A DNA stretch of 64,000 nt from Mortierella sp. BCC40632. Taxonomy: Eukaryota > Mortierellomycota > Mortierellomycetes > Mortierellales > Mortierellaceae. The stretch spans positions 62,001 through 126,000 of the forward strand of contig WAEK01000026.1 of NCBI GenBank assembly GCA_011634665.1, read 5' to 3'. A program made the position numbers and the translations under genes. The notes under the pieces were generated by a model. The model was not told where the DNA came from and searched no databases. It saw nothing but the letters and a program-made list of their open reading frames with translations. Each line of letters starts with the position of its first letter. The first letter of the stretch is position 1. Of the stretch, positions 37,678 to 49,562 are shown piece after piece.

Positions 37678-37702
37678 ATCTATCTATCTATCTATCTATC
37701 TA
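37590..37702. repeat. TC-rich to (TATC)n compound microsatellite
   Basis: About 85 bases of CT-dinucleotide-rich sequence with interspersed TATC units pass into six or seven perfect TATC tetramers (37675-37702). Confidence 0.9.
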
Positions 37703-38843
37703 CCTACTTCTTTCTGTCTCTCCTTCGTTCTTCGCCTGTTTGCCAGAACTCTGCCTCTTGACGTCTCTATTTCTCCTCATACGTACTCACTCTTTGTCGG
37801 ACATAATTCTCTGCTCACTTTTTTTACCTTTGCCTTTCCCAGCCACTTTATTCTTCCCACGCTTACCCAGCTCCAATATGGCAAGCGACCACCGGACAGT
37901 GGGGGATGACTACAGCTCCATAAAAAAAATGAACAGAAATGGACTGTGGGGATGAGGACTAGAGTGGTGCAACTAACCCGAGGAAGCCCGATAACACCAT
38001 GAGCGCGAAGGGCAGAGGGTTGTAAGGTGTCTTGGGAATGCTTGTTCCTGTTCTCTCCGAAAGGTGCGTTTACCCTTATGCTTTTTTTTTTTTTAAAGTT
38101 AAAAGGACTCGGTGGCAACAGGCAAAAACGTCCGTGGTGTCAACACTCTCCACTATTGTTGACAATAAGGAAGCAACAGACCACTCTACTCTCAACTCCA
38201 AAGAACCGAGTAGCCATATCAATAAAAGAAAAAAAAATCGGAGAGGGGCTAGGACCAACCAGAGCCCGTGGACATGGTACTGGACAGGAACGCAGTCAGG
38301 CGCAGAGAATCAGACATGGCCATGGCTAGGACATAAACTGGGCTTGGACATGAAACCACCTAAAGTTGAATCATAGAGTAAATACATAAGCATGGGTGTG
38401 ATCCGTGTGGAGGGAATGAGATGGGAATGACTCGCGGTAATAGAATGACCATGTGTAAGTGAAAGACGAGAGGACATGATTCCGGACTGCTGCGGTGTTG
38501 ATCAGCTCCCCGCCCCCGCCCTGACGAGAACAGCTCTATTTACACTGTTCCTTTCACAGGCCTCCTTTCTCATTCTCTCCTTGTCGCCTCCTCCTTTCCC
38601 CGTCAAGTCCTGTCCGTTGGAGCCCTTTTTTTTTTTTTGTTCTCCTGATCTCTTTTTACTCTTTCTTTCTTTTTCTTTTTCTTCTCAACCCATCGCTTGC
38701 TTGTCTGATCCGAAATCTCATTCTCGCCGACCAAAACAGGGAAAACTTACTGCACGTCCCAACCTCAACCCTACACTGAGTCAGACCAAGATTCCCCATT
38801 CCGTTCATCGAAACAAGTCATTGGCTCTCCATTCAAAAGAACC

Positions 38844-40507
38844 ATGCCCAAGTCTTACACAGGAAGCGTCGCAACGGTAATCTCGACATTGCATTACAAT
38901 GAACCGTCAACGGATTCTTATTATTTTTCCAATGAAACACGCATCAAGAGTTTCATTCTACTCTGTAGAATCCTCTACCACCAGTACTCTTGGACACCCG
39001 CTTTGTGGGACCTTTATCACCCGAGACCAAAGGAAGCCTCATAGGCTCTCCATAGGATAGAAAGAGTCAGGAGTCAGAAAAAAAGAAGAAAAAGGCCAGC
39101 GGCGATCTGATCCAACAACGAGTGAAAATAGCTACGATCACTGACGACAGGATTGCCTCATGGTCCACTATCTTCTTTTTTTGACTCATAGGACCAAGCT
39201 CTGGCTGGCTTTACTGGAGGTGCTGTCTCGACAATTTTTCTTCACCCACTTGATCTGATCAAGACACGCTTTCAAGGTATAGAGAACAGATAATGAGAGA
39301 AGACTCCATCCTTTAACAATAGCCCAACCCTTTTGAAGGATCGAAAGGAACTCATGAGTGAGACGGAGCCCATCCAGTCATTGCGTTCCTCTCTAACCAT
39401 CTTTTTTGGATGAAACTCTCCTGATCTTGACATAGTCAATGCCGCCCAGAAGGCACCCAGGCTCGGAGGTACTCTCCGAAGCTTTCAGGAAATTTACAGA
39501 GGCGAAGGATTCCGTCATGGGCTCTATCGTGGATTGACACCCAACTTTGCAGGCGCAACCGTCTCCTGGGGCCTATACTTTTATCTTTACGCGGGCATCA
39601 AGGCCCAAATGCCCGTTGATCCAGAGACTGGCCGACTTGGACCAACACAACATATGGCTGCCAGTATGATCGGTGGAGCCCTCACAGCTGTAGTTACCAA
39701 CCCATTCTGGGTGATCAAGACAAGGATGTGCACAACCAAAAAGACCAGCCCAGGAGCTTATCAGAGTCTCTATCAAGGTCTTACGACTCTTGTGAGGACC
39801 GAGGGTGTCAAAGGTTTGTACCGCGGAATTGTCCCTGCTCTGTTTGGTGTCAGTCACGGCGCGATCCAGTTCATGGCCTATGAGCAGCTCAAGTACTGGC
39901 GACAGGAGGTCAAGAAGAAGCGTTGGGAGAAGAAGTTCCTGGAAGAGATCCGGGGCCAAGTAAACACTCCGCTCTCCTCCACAGCAGCAGCTTTGGAATC
40001 CTCTGATATCACTGGTCTAAGCATGGACCCCAAAACGTATGAAAAACTACGTGAGGCAAGGCTCTTGGAACAGAAACAGGATTGGGAGACACTCTCAACT
40101 ATTGAATACCTTTGTATGGCAGCATCCTCGAAGGTGGCGGCGACGGTGGCAACATACCCATACCAGGTCTTGAGATCAAGACTTCAGATGATGAGCACAC
40201 CTCAGGCCAATGGCGGTGCTGTCACTACACCATACACAGGCGTCATGGACTGCATCCGGAAGATCAAGAGGTAAACAGATGAGAAAAGGAGAGAAAAGTG
40301 ATCGCTTCCAGTTTATCGTAGAAAGCAAAAACTAACACAGTCACTTTTGGTTTTAACTCACTTAGGGCGGAGGGAATCCTGGGCTTCTACAAGGGCGTTG
40401 CGCCGAATGTGATCCGAGTGTTGCCAGGAACATGCATCACGTTCCTCGTATACGAATCAGTCAGCGCGTGGTGCCGTCGACATGCCCGCTACGGTTTGGA
40501 TGAATAA
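38844..40507 (+). CDS. FLX1: Mitochondrial carrier, FLX1/SLC25A32 (FAD/folate) type
   Basis: Four exons (38844-38876, 39192-39276, 39436-40270, 40366-40507) give 364 aa. Mitochondrial inner-membrane carrier. All three repeat signatures are present: [22 protein letters not shown] and [11 protein letters not shown]. The Trp after the second Pro and the PYQV form of the third are characteristic of the SLC25A32/Flx1 branch, which carries FAD or folate. Repeat ends such as [31 protein letters not shown] and [20 protein letters not shown] support the fold. An extra 60-residue charged loop ([18 protein letters not shown] onward) separates repeats 2 and 3. The pyrimidine nucleotide carriers (Rim2/SLC25A33) are the nearest alternative. 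FAD versus folate preference cannot be read from the sequence. Confidence 0.87.
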
Positions 40508-42195
40508 GCTCCGCCAAGTGAGACTGGATCAGATCAGCGCCTTTCTTTCACTTTTTTCTACATCCCTTGCTTGCTTCACCTTATCCCCGTCAACTTTCTA
40601 GCATGACCTCCTTGTCCTTTGTCCTTTTGATTGCATAGTCCTATAGAACCTACCTTGCCTCGTGAAGCAGCCTCATCGACAATGGCTGCCTGTTCCAGTC
40701 GGTCTTGTCTTCCTTGTTCTCCGCACGACTAATGAGCTTTCATGATAACGATGACCTCAATAAACTCAGCCCTGTCATGACCTGGGCAAAGGGTTGATTC
40801 CCACCTCTTTTTCTTTGTTTTTCTTTCCATCTCCTGGACTCAGAGGACTCTATTTTTTTTTTTTTTTTTTTTCTGCGACAGCATGATGATCCCGAGAATG
40901 GCATTGGTTGAAGACCTCAGTATGGAACCGTGGTGGCGACTTGGAGGTAATCTGTTGGTTAGTCACATGAGCACCTTTAGACAGAATCGAATCTAGCCCA
41001 AGGACATTTTTTCCGGACAGGAAAAAAGAGTGAACATGCGATAGAGACATGCGGACTTTGTCCTTTACGCTTTTGCTTCACGCCACATCACCAGTGGATA
41101 AGCGGATGCTCGCATATATCTCAAGTGCTCCCCACAGCTAGTAGGCTCGTGTCCAAACCAACGGTGTACTCTTTTTTTTTTTAACGTCCGCTCTTTGTCC
41201 TCCCCTTTCTTGACCGCTAGGGCAACACGCCGTCATCTCCGTCGTCGTCATCTCTCTTTCTTGTTTTCTCTCTTTTCTCTCTTTCCGTTGTCCAGTCTTC
41301 ATCGTGTGGTTGTAGAGGATAGGGAGGAAGAGGAGGAGGAGGGGGAAGTTGGGAGATGAATGGATGGTTGGGAAGGTAGACTGGGAACCGGAATTTAAAA
41401 GTAGGTCTGGGCGTGAGCGTGACATCCATGGATAAAAGAAATTCACCAGTCCAGTATGAGCAAGAGCAAGAGACCCATGGTGTGATTCTAGCAGGAAGAC
41501 TGCAGAGAGTCCTGACACGACCTTGCGCGTGTTGTCCTATTGAGAGAACGCGTCAGAGAGATGACAGTGAAGATACCAGTTTTGGACAGACTGCTGCAAT
41601 GCTGCAATGCAGGTAGTCAGCTGTCTGGGTCCGTTGGCACCCGTTCCTACCAACGCACTGGTCCTTTTCAGTCAACCTCCAACACGCAGGTAATAACGAA
41701 GCAGAGCGGAGAAGGGAGAGAGAGCGTGAGAGGAGAGAGCGACAAAAGAAGAGAAAGAGAAAAGTGAGTCTTTGTGTGTGAATGTGTGTGTGTGGTGAGA
41801 GAGAGAGAGAGAGAGGAGAAGAGAGAGAGAGAGAGAGAGAGAGTGAAGCACGGAATCGACGCAAACGTAGGACAGGTTGCCTTGTGCTTTCTCTCTCTCT
41901 CACACGCACAAAGCACACACTACCTCTTTCTTTTTCTTTTTTGGTACCCGCTCGACATTTGGCTCCGTCCAGCATCCCATCTCCCTTGGCCCATCCTTTG
42001 CCAGACAATTCCTGCCATCCTCGTCCTCGCAGCCAAGAGACCAACGGATTCACTCTGTACAGGAACCACCTCCGCCGTACCAGGACCACTCACGCCACTC
42101 TCCATCACCATCCTACATAACCAACTCTTTTTTCCAAGAAACACACTAAGAGTGAACAAGGAGAAAATTTTTTATTTTTTTTTTTTTTCAACACC
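40508..42195. other. Spacer between FLX1 and ARL8
   Basis: FLX1 3' region, then a poly(T) run at 40852-40872, GAGA-rich sequence at 41715-41845 and a T-rich run right before the ARL8 start (42168-42188). No conserved coding segment was found. Confidence 0.55.
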
Positions 42196-42609
42196 ATGGA
42201 ATCCTTTTTCCAGTCGATTATCGACTGGCTCAAGAGCCTTTTCTTTAAGGTAACGTCTCGGCACCTTAAATCCGGCATCCATGGCTTGTTCTACGAGTCG
42301 TTTATAACACATGAGCATGATCATCAGACAGCATTTGGAACACGTCGCACTTGACCATGAGCCTTAACAAATGGCCACTAAATGACCTGCACTTTCATCT
42401 TTGTTCAATTTTCTTGAAATGCTAGACCGAGATGGAATTGACCTTGGTCGGATTGCAAAACAGTGGCAAGACCACACTTGTCAATGTCATTGCAGTAAGT
42501 TTTTCCTTTTTGACAGGCACTCTCTAACTAATACTGCTTCTACAATGGAGAGAAGAAGCAAACCCTCAGTTATTCTGAAGTGAGGCTAAGGAATGTGTCG
42601 AAACGAACG

Positions 42610-42642
<33 letters not shown>

Positions 42643-43372
42643 AGAAAAAGTGTGAGAGTGTGTGTGAGAGAAAGAAAGTGAGAGAGAGAGAGAGAAAAAG
42701 AGAAACAACTCTGCTGACCTGGACATGCATAGTGACCATGGAATGACTAATGCATCTGGAAGACGAACGAGTGGGGAACAAAGAGCAAAGGACCTCGTCA
42801 CTAAAACAATGGACATTCTCGAGCGAGCCTTGTTTATCTCTCAACTGCGGAAACAGAGTCGCAAAAGTCCTCTTTCTCTTTTTTTTTTCTCTCTCCTTCT
42901 CTTTTGTTGAGATTCCAGGAAAATATGGCTGGTCAGACAAAGCAAAGGAGAAGAAGAAAAAGGGAACAAAGGAAGTTCATGGACTCAAGGACAAAGAAAC
43001 CGTTTGCATTGGACCCTGCGGTCTTCAGAAAAGCGTATTCTAATCCAACCTCGTTGTGCAGGATATCAACACACCTCGACCCCATGACTTTTGTCAGAGG
43101 ACAAGGAGGATCGTCGCCACAAATAGAGAAAAGAGACTAAACAAGGCGATCTCTCTATTTTCTTCTTTTGCTCTTCCCCTCTATTTAATAGACAAATGCA
43201 TTCTCGGAAGACATGATCCCAACCGTAGGCTTCAACATGCGCAAGGTCACCAAGGGCAATGTGACGATGAAGCTGTGGGATATTGGCGGTCAGCCCAGGT
43301 TCAGGAGCATGTGGGAACGATATTGCCGTGGCGTCAATGCGATTGTGTAAGTTGTAAAAAAGAAGAAAAAAG

Positions 43373-43412
<40 letters not shown>

Positions 43413-43939
43413 CAACCAAGGCTGCTGCCTTCCGATCTTCTCCTCTTTGGGCTGCTCATGTAAAACACTCCTTTTTCATTCTTTCTTTCTCGCTCACTTT
43501 TCCATGCTCTCCTTTGCTCTTTCTCGGTTAGATTTGTAATTGATGCAGCAGACCATGATAAACTGGACGCTGCCAGGACGGAACTCCGGAACCTGTTGGA
43601 CAAGCCGCAGCTCACCAACATTCCTGTCCTGGTTCTCGGCAACAAGAACGATCTCCCAGGAGCATTAACTGTGGACCAACTCATCGAAGTCATGTATGCT
43701 CCTCCTTTTTTCTTCTTTTTTTTTCTTTTTGTGATTTAATACTCGAAGAGTTATGCTTCGTTTTCCGGCATCGCTTTACTCTCACTTACTCTTTCCGTCT
43801 ATCATATCGCTCTGAACAAACTAGGAACTTGAAACAAATCGCCAACCGTGAGGTTTCGTGCTACTCGATCTCTGCCAAGAATCAGGTCAACATCGACATT
43901 ACACTGCAGTGGTTGATCAGGAAGGGCAAGGGCAAGTAA
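42196..43939 (+). CDS. ARL8: Arf-like small GTPase Arl8
   Basis: Five exons (42196-42249, 42426-42494, 43192-43346, 43532-43693, 43825-43939) give 184 aa (186 in human ARL8B). In animals Arl8 sits on lysosomes and recruits tethering and motor effectors. Motifs: N-terminal amphipathic helix [17 protein letters not shown] with no Gly2, so not myristoylated; P-loop [11 protein letters not shown]; switch [16 protein letters not shown]; switch [22 protein letters not shown]; guanine-specificity [11 protein letters not shown]; and [14 protein letters not shown] with the SAK motif. The effector region [11 protein letters not shown] is diagnostic of Arl8 within the Arf family. Intron 2 is long for this window (697 nt) and contains a 30-nt polyA run. 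Budding yeast lacks this GTPase, as far as I know. Confidence 0.95.
43376..43410. repeat. (TC)n microsatellite in an ARL8 intron
   Basis: About 35 bases of TC repeat lie 30 nt after the donor of ARL8 intron 3. Confidence 0.9.
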
Positions 43940-44198
43940 ACGAGGTCGTGGCGACAGCTTGAGAGAGAGCCCTGACCTGATATCCCCTCCTCTTCTAGTA
44001 GCACCAATGGAGAGGCCAAGGAGAGAGGAAAAAATAAAATTCTTTCTTTTTTTTTCTTTTTTTCAGTACAATATTATTTTAATTACTCTATATCTAAGAA
44101 AGAAAGACAGAAAACTAATTGACAAACACCTTCAGCTGCATTCACTCTCATTTTTGATAGAGCAATAACCAGCCTCACTCACTACTATTACTAACTTT

Positions 44199-46889
44199 TC
44201 AGCAATTCAAGAATTTGCCTCTTCTCTTTTCTGATTCTCGCACCTCAAACATGATCTGGGCACCCACAAAGAGACCACAACAGCAGCCCAAGATCGTGAC
44301 CCAACCTTGAGTTGAGGACACGAGATCCGATAGCATGTGCTTCACACCATCGAGACCGATGCAAAAGCCAACTAGGTTAGCAATCATCATCATCAGGATA
44401 TTGCCCACGGCGCCCACGGCGCACAAGTGTCGATAATATGGCCAGGATCCCCACTATAGAGCAAAGAAGAAAAAAAGGTAATCAGTTATAAAGTAACAGT
44501 GGTTCGGATTCGTAGACTCAGGTGCCATCCATGTCAATCGAGTCTACACACACAAATGGTTGGAGGTCTAGACTCACCTTTTGCTTGGAGAAAATGCGCC
44601 CAGCAATGATTTCTGGGAGGATGAACAGCGAGATAAGCCATCCCCAAGCCAACAGTTTCAGATTAATATCATGCCAAACCGCCACAAACGTAAAGACGAC
44701 CCAGATGTTGTACATGGCATATCGAGATCCACCCAAGGGAACATAGATATACCGAATGATCCACAAATTGAAACTCTTGTGCCAACTTCTCCAAAAGCCC
44801 AAGGCCGAATAATTGTTGAGGACACATCGAATCATGTTCTCTGGAGCCTCGATACCATCCAACAAGGCCCAGAGTCGGAAGAACCGCCAAATGATCAAGA
44901 GTTTGAACCAAATCATGAGTAGGTTGAAGAGACCGATCATACAGATTTGCATTAGAGGGTCATTGTCCCATGCCTGGCGCTTGCTGATCGCCACCATGTA
45001 CATGTAGTGCATCATCCATTCCATGGTCAAAAGTGCGAAAACGAATCGAACAATGTACAATCCAATTGTCTTGATGGGTATCGCCTTTGGATAACGCAAC
45101 TATTAAAATTGGATCGTCTACACGTCAGAAAACAGTAGTTCTGGCTTGCACTTCTTTTCTTTTTAATTTGATCCGCCTCCGCCTCTCCGGATACATCAAA
45201 AAAAACTGCACACAAAGCATTGGATCAAGTCATGAATATGACTCTTACCTGAGAAATGAAATCATTAAAGGTCATGATTGGTCCAGCAATATAGAGTGGG
45301 GCATAGAGTGCGTAGGCGAGATAATAGACAAAGTTGTAATCTTCAGGATGAGCTGACATGGCCACACGCTCCTTGTCTGTCTGAGGTGTAATCTTTTCGT
45401 GATCCTCCTTTTCTATGCAGAATAGCAAGTCCGAGCGTGGATAGGTATAGGAGGAGGAAGTACAAGAAGGAGAAGAAGAAGAAGAAGAAGAAAAGAGAAG
45501 AGGATTTCCTTGTCAGTAAACTATACTCCTATTTTTTCTCCTACCATTGCTCCAATAACAGATTTGTGAAGCAAAAAAAATGGGCTACTGACCATAATAG
45601 AATCGCGCGGAGAGTTAAGAGACCAATAATAGTCCATGTTGTATGAGACGAGCCGAAGCATTGTAAAATTGAAGTTGACATCCCATCGTCTCTTGAATCC
45701 AGAGTACTCATCCTAAAAGAAAGAAAAAGAAAGAAAGGGCGTCGCGAAAAAAACGAGCAGAACCAATTGTAAGAGATTTTTCTTGGAAGAGAATTCAATG
45801 ATCAGTTGCCTGAGAATACACGACTCTAATCCAACATACCATCCATGCCAAAGACTCGTGAATGTCAGAAAAGCTGTACCCATGATATGCTTCATTAAGG
45901 AACAGGATGGCGATGTTAAAGATCCATGTGGCAACGGGCATCCATCGGGAACCACGTCCTCTTCCTCCTCCCAATCTGTTGATCAGATAGTTTATCGAGA
46001 CAATAGCCAGAATCTTGATCAGGCTCATTCCATACATATAGTAGAGATAGATAAAAGAAAAACCGAGAAAGTAACATGTCCTGGAGAGAAAGGGTAGATG
46101 GCGTCCTTGTTGATGTGGATTGGTGGAGAGGGGCATGGGATCTGTGGGAAAGTACCGAGCCATTAGGTACTTGTAGAGGTGGCTGACTGGGAGGTAGATA
46201 CAGATCACGGCCACCAAGGATGGAATGTTGTTTCGAAATCCTGCGTACTGTCCATCGCTATTGTCCTAGTAGTTGTCCAAGAAAGAAAGGAAGAAAAAAA
46301 GAAAGAAAGAAAGGGAAAAGTCAAAACTCGGATTAGCACCTCTCCGCACCTCTTCTGACTAGATTCTGTGGAGAGACGACAGTTTGACTTGCCACTTTGT
46401 AACCAAACCAGCCATCTGAGAGGAGATCGCTGTATTTCTCATAGTTCGGATTCGACTCTAATCGTAGGAGATACCAGAGAGGGCGGTTAATTTACATCCC
46501 GGAGCTCACGAATGCATCTTTGTCAGCAGAGACAAGTTCCAAAAGGCAATTAGAGCAGCAGGAAAAAAGAAGAAGAGGAAGAAGAATAAAGAAAAGAAGG
46601 AAGAAATACCAGAGCTGGCGTCGTGTGCAGATTTGAACATGTATGGTATACAGAACATAAAGACGAGATAATAGACATAAAACTCCTTTGTGTTCCACAG
46701 AGACGGATTTGTGGTCCGATCCTGGACACGTCTGGAATGACCATTCTTATTGCCCTTTTGATGGTGAGCATGCGAGGATGTTGATTTGGTGGAAGTGATC
46801 GGGAGTGAGTCATTGCTTCGGCTGAGTTCATCTTCGCCGAGACGACTCATCTCGAGTAGATGATGATTCTCCTCTTGGTCCTGAGGCAT
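44199..46889 (-). CDS. GUP1: Gup1-type MBOAT acyltransferase
   Basis: Seven exons (46610-46889, 46393-46457, 45840-46265, 45589-45712, 45249-45412, 44578-45099, 44199-44453) sum to 611 aa. Gup1 is an ER multi-pass O-acyltransferase that remodels GPI-anchor lipids and affects glycerol uptake. Landmarks are a 65-residue cytosolic head, [109 protein letters not shown] (conserved MBOAT Asn/His region) and [18 protein letters not shown] (the second conserved His). The KVDN junction requires a GC-AG intron after exon 2. The exon 4/5 boundary has two phase-compatible solutions, so two or so residues there are uncertain. Confidence 0.92.
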
Positions 46890-47863
46890 CCTTTTCTTTT
46901 TACGACTCGAGTCCAAGGTTTAAAAAAAAAAGGAGGGGGAGAGGAGGAAGAGTCGAGACTAATGGAATGTGAGATGTCCTGTCGGTTGCTAAGAATGAAG
47001 AAGAGGATGAGGACAAGTGCTGTATGAGAATGAAAGAATATGAAGAAAAAAGAAAAAAGTAGAGATGGTGGTGAACAAGAAAAGAAGAAGGAGAAAGAGA
47101 AGGTGCATGTTCCTTGCAAATTTAGACTTGGCTCCCCCCCCTTTCTTCTCGGTCCTATTCGTTCCCGGGCTGAGCGACCTGCAGGTGCTCACGGGGGAAG
47201 GGGAGGAACGAAGAACCGGACCAAGCCAGCCAGGGCCTTCTCTGCAGTTGGTGGCAAATGGAAATTTGAGTCGATCCTTGTTGGATCAAGCAGACAAGTC
47301 TCGTCCTTGTACTGTGTACACCACCATCCACAAGAGGGTTTTCATGATGAGTAGAGCCAAGGTGTTCTTGTCGCTATCAGCTTCGCCTGCTCCTTCACTT
47401 GCTCCTCTTTTACTCACTCCTTCACTCACTCCTTCGCCTATTCATTCCCATAGTATCTGGCCCCGTCTCTGCGTGATCCCTATGCCCGTTGCATCAAAAG
47501 GGGGAATCCTCAGAACAAAAGTCCAGTGTGGGGCATCCATGTCCAGCGCTACATATCTCTAATCTTGTTCTGAGCTTAGCCATGCGACTTTCTGACGATC
47601 AGACCCACTGGAGACTGCGATAGAGTTTCGGCCTGGCTGACCGTCGCGTTTCTAGAGCTGAGAGTAAGAGCGAGATATGGAGAGACTACGAAGAAAATAG
47701 TCAAATTCTGTCTTACCACCAGATGTGGCTTTAGACCGATGAATCATCGCCTAGTGAGTTTGCGCCACTCTCTTTCACTCTCACTCTCTTTATCTTTCTC
47801 GAGATCTCTTCTTCTCCCAACCCCAACCCCAACCCAATCACTCCATTCATCTCAATCTTCGCC
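46890..47863. other. Divergent promoter region of GUP1 and HOM6
   Basis: About 970 bases with A-rich sequence near the GUP1 start and C/T-rich sequence (47740-47860) leading into HOM6. A plus-strand open frame at 47065-47562 is basic, then S/P-rich, and has no family features. I treat it as chance. Confidence 0.5.
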
Positions 47864-49234
47864 ATGGTTGTCAACGTTGCCATCGTCGGTGTCGGTCTTG
47901 TCGGCTCCGAGTTCATTGCTCAGGTCCTTGCCACCCAGTCAAAGAAGATCGCCATCATCGCCGTCGCCAACTCGCGCCAGATGCTCACCTCTGCTACACC
48001 CCTCACCGCCTCGTGGAAGGAGGAGCTCAGCTCTAGCTCGGCCACCAAGCCCTTCTCACTTGATGCCTTCACAGCCTCTTTGGCCGCCTCCAAGGCTCAG
48101 AGCCCCACGGTCGTCTTGGACTGCACCTCGAACGAGGCTGTGGCTGCTTACTACCCTGCTTGGCTCCAGGCTGGATTCCATGTCGTGACTCCTAACAAGA
48201 AGGCGTTCTCGGGCGATCTTGCTCTCTACAAGAAGATCAAGGAGATTGCTAACAATAAGCCTGGATCTCCCCTTATTTACCACGAGTCGACCGTTGGTGC
48301 TGGCTTGCCCGTCATCAACACGTTGAACGACCTTGTCAACACGGGTGATAAGATTGTCAAGATCGAGGGTATCTTCTCGGGCACGCTTTCGTACATCTTT
48401 AACAACTTCTCGACCCTTGACCCTGCTGCCAAGCCCGTCAAGTTCTCGGAGGTTGTCTCTGTTGCCAAGGACCTCGGCTACACTGTAGGTCAACAACGAT
48501 CTTTAGTCTTTCTACCTTTCTACAACTAGAACGCTCGGTTGCCTCATGCTGCCACCTCAATTGCAAAAGAAGAATTTGGATGGCTAACTGATTCCTCGGG
48601 TTGTTTCTCTATCTATCTCTCCTCGACACTCCGACTGTTCACCTCTTTAGGAGCCCGATCCCCGCGATGACTTGAACGGCATGGATGTTGCCCGTAAGGT
48701 TATTATCCTTGGCCGTGTTGCAGGCCTTGATTTGACCCAGGAAACTATCCAGGTCGAGAACATTGTTCCCGAAATGCTCCGCAACACGTCCGCAACGGAA
48801 TTCATGGCCAAGTTGCCCGAATTCGATGCTCACTTTGAGAAGATGAACCAAGAGGCCATTCAGAACGGCCAAGTGCTCCGCTATGTCGGTCTTGTGGACC
48901 CTGTCAATGGAAAGAGCGGCGTTACTCTTGCCAAGTAAGAAAAAAATCTCAACTTCTCTCCGATTAGAGGATCAAAACGAGTCAGGACAAGTGTATTTCT
49001 TAGACTAATGGGCTCTCTTTTTTTTTTTTTTTTTTTCCTCCTTACACTTCACTCTCTAGATATCCCGCTAGCCACCCATTCGCCTCGTTGAAGGGAAGCG
49101 ACAACATTATTGCATTCACCACTGAGCGCTTCCCCAACCCATTGATCATCCAGGGAGCTGGTGCTGGTGCAGCTGTCACTGCATTTGGTATCTACTCGGA
49201 TATTCTCAAGATTGCTGAGCGCACTCAGCAGTAG
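47864..49234 (+). CDS. HOM6: Homoserine dehydrogenase
   Basis: Three exons (47864-48484, 48651-48934, 49060-49234) give 359 aa, the same length as yeast Hom6. It reduces aspartate semialdehyde to homoserine with NAD(P)H, in cytosolic threonine and methionine synthesis. The N-terminal Rossmann motif is VAIVGVGLVGSEF. The core shows VVTPNKKAFSG, IYHESTVGAGLPVI (catalytic region), IEGIFSGTLSYIFNNF and [21 protein letters not shown], with the conserved Glu/Asp/Lys of the homoserine site. The C-terminus GAGAGAAVTAFGIYSDILKIAE restores the cofactor-domain helix. There is no ACT domain and no fused aspartokinase, as in other fungi. Codon use is strongly C-biased, consistent with high expression. Confidence 0.96.
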
Positions 49235-49562
49235 AAGAGGAATTGTCGATTTGGTCAACCAATAAACAACCGTGTACTATAAACAATTTTCCTCGCCACT
49301 ACTGTCTGCAGCAGGTAGCTGTTGTAGTTTTTTTTTTTTTTCCCTATCTAATTTGTCGTTCTTGTATCGATTTCATGATAAAAGAGTCTTTTATTTGCGT
49401 AGCTTTTTATTTTCTTTCTATTTTTCATAGCGATACACAAGAAGAAGAAAAAAAAGGGTAAGGGGCATCCTTGAGTATCATCATGTTCCAGACACGATGG
49501 CACTCAAAGACTATATTCGATCGTTTCAACAACCTCCCCTTTTTATGTATATTTTTTTTTCT
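49235..49562. other. Convergent 3' spacer
   Basis: The 3' ends of HOM6 and the Kex2-repeat gene face each other here. T-rich runs occur at 49329-49342 and 49549-49563. No gene is seen. Confidence 0.6.

Larger units (their letters stand above)
35263..38843. other. 3.6 kb spacer between divergent 4EHP-like and FLX1 genes
   Basis: A long divergent region. It contains AGAGAA purine runs (35,640-35,930), a poly(T) tract (36114-36148), a CA microsatellite, a GC-rich island at 36,560-37,260 with coding-like frames on both strands (see findings), and a TC/TATC microsatellite. No gene could be assembled with confidence. Confidence 0.5.

Noticed and set aside
47065..47562. 165-codon open frame between GUP1 and HOM6
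   Set aside because: Composition is basic then S/P-rich with no motif, and it lies in the divergent promoter region; probably chance.
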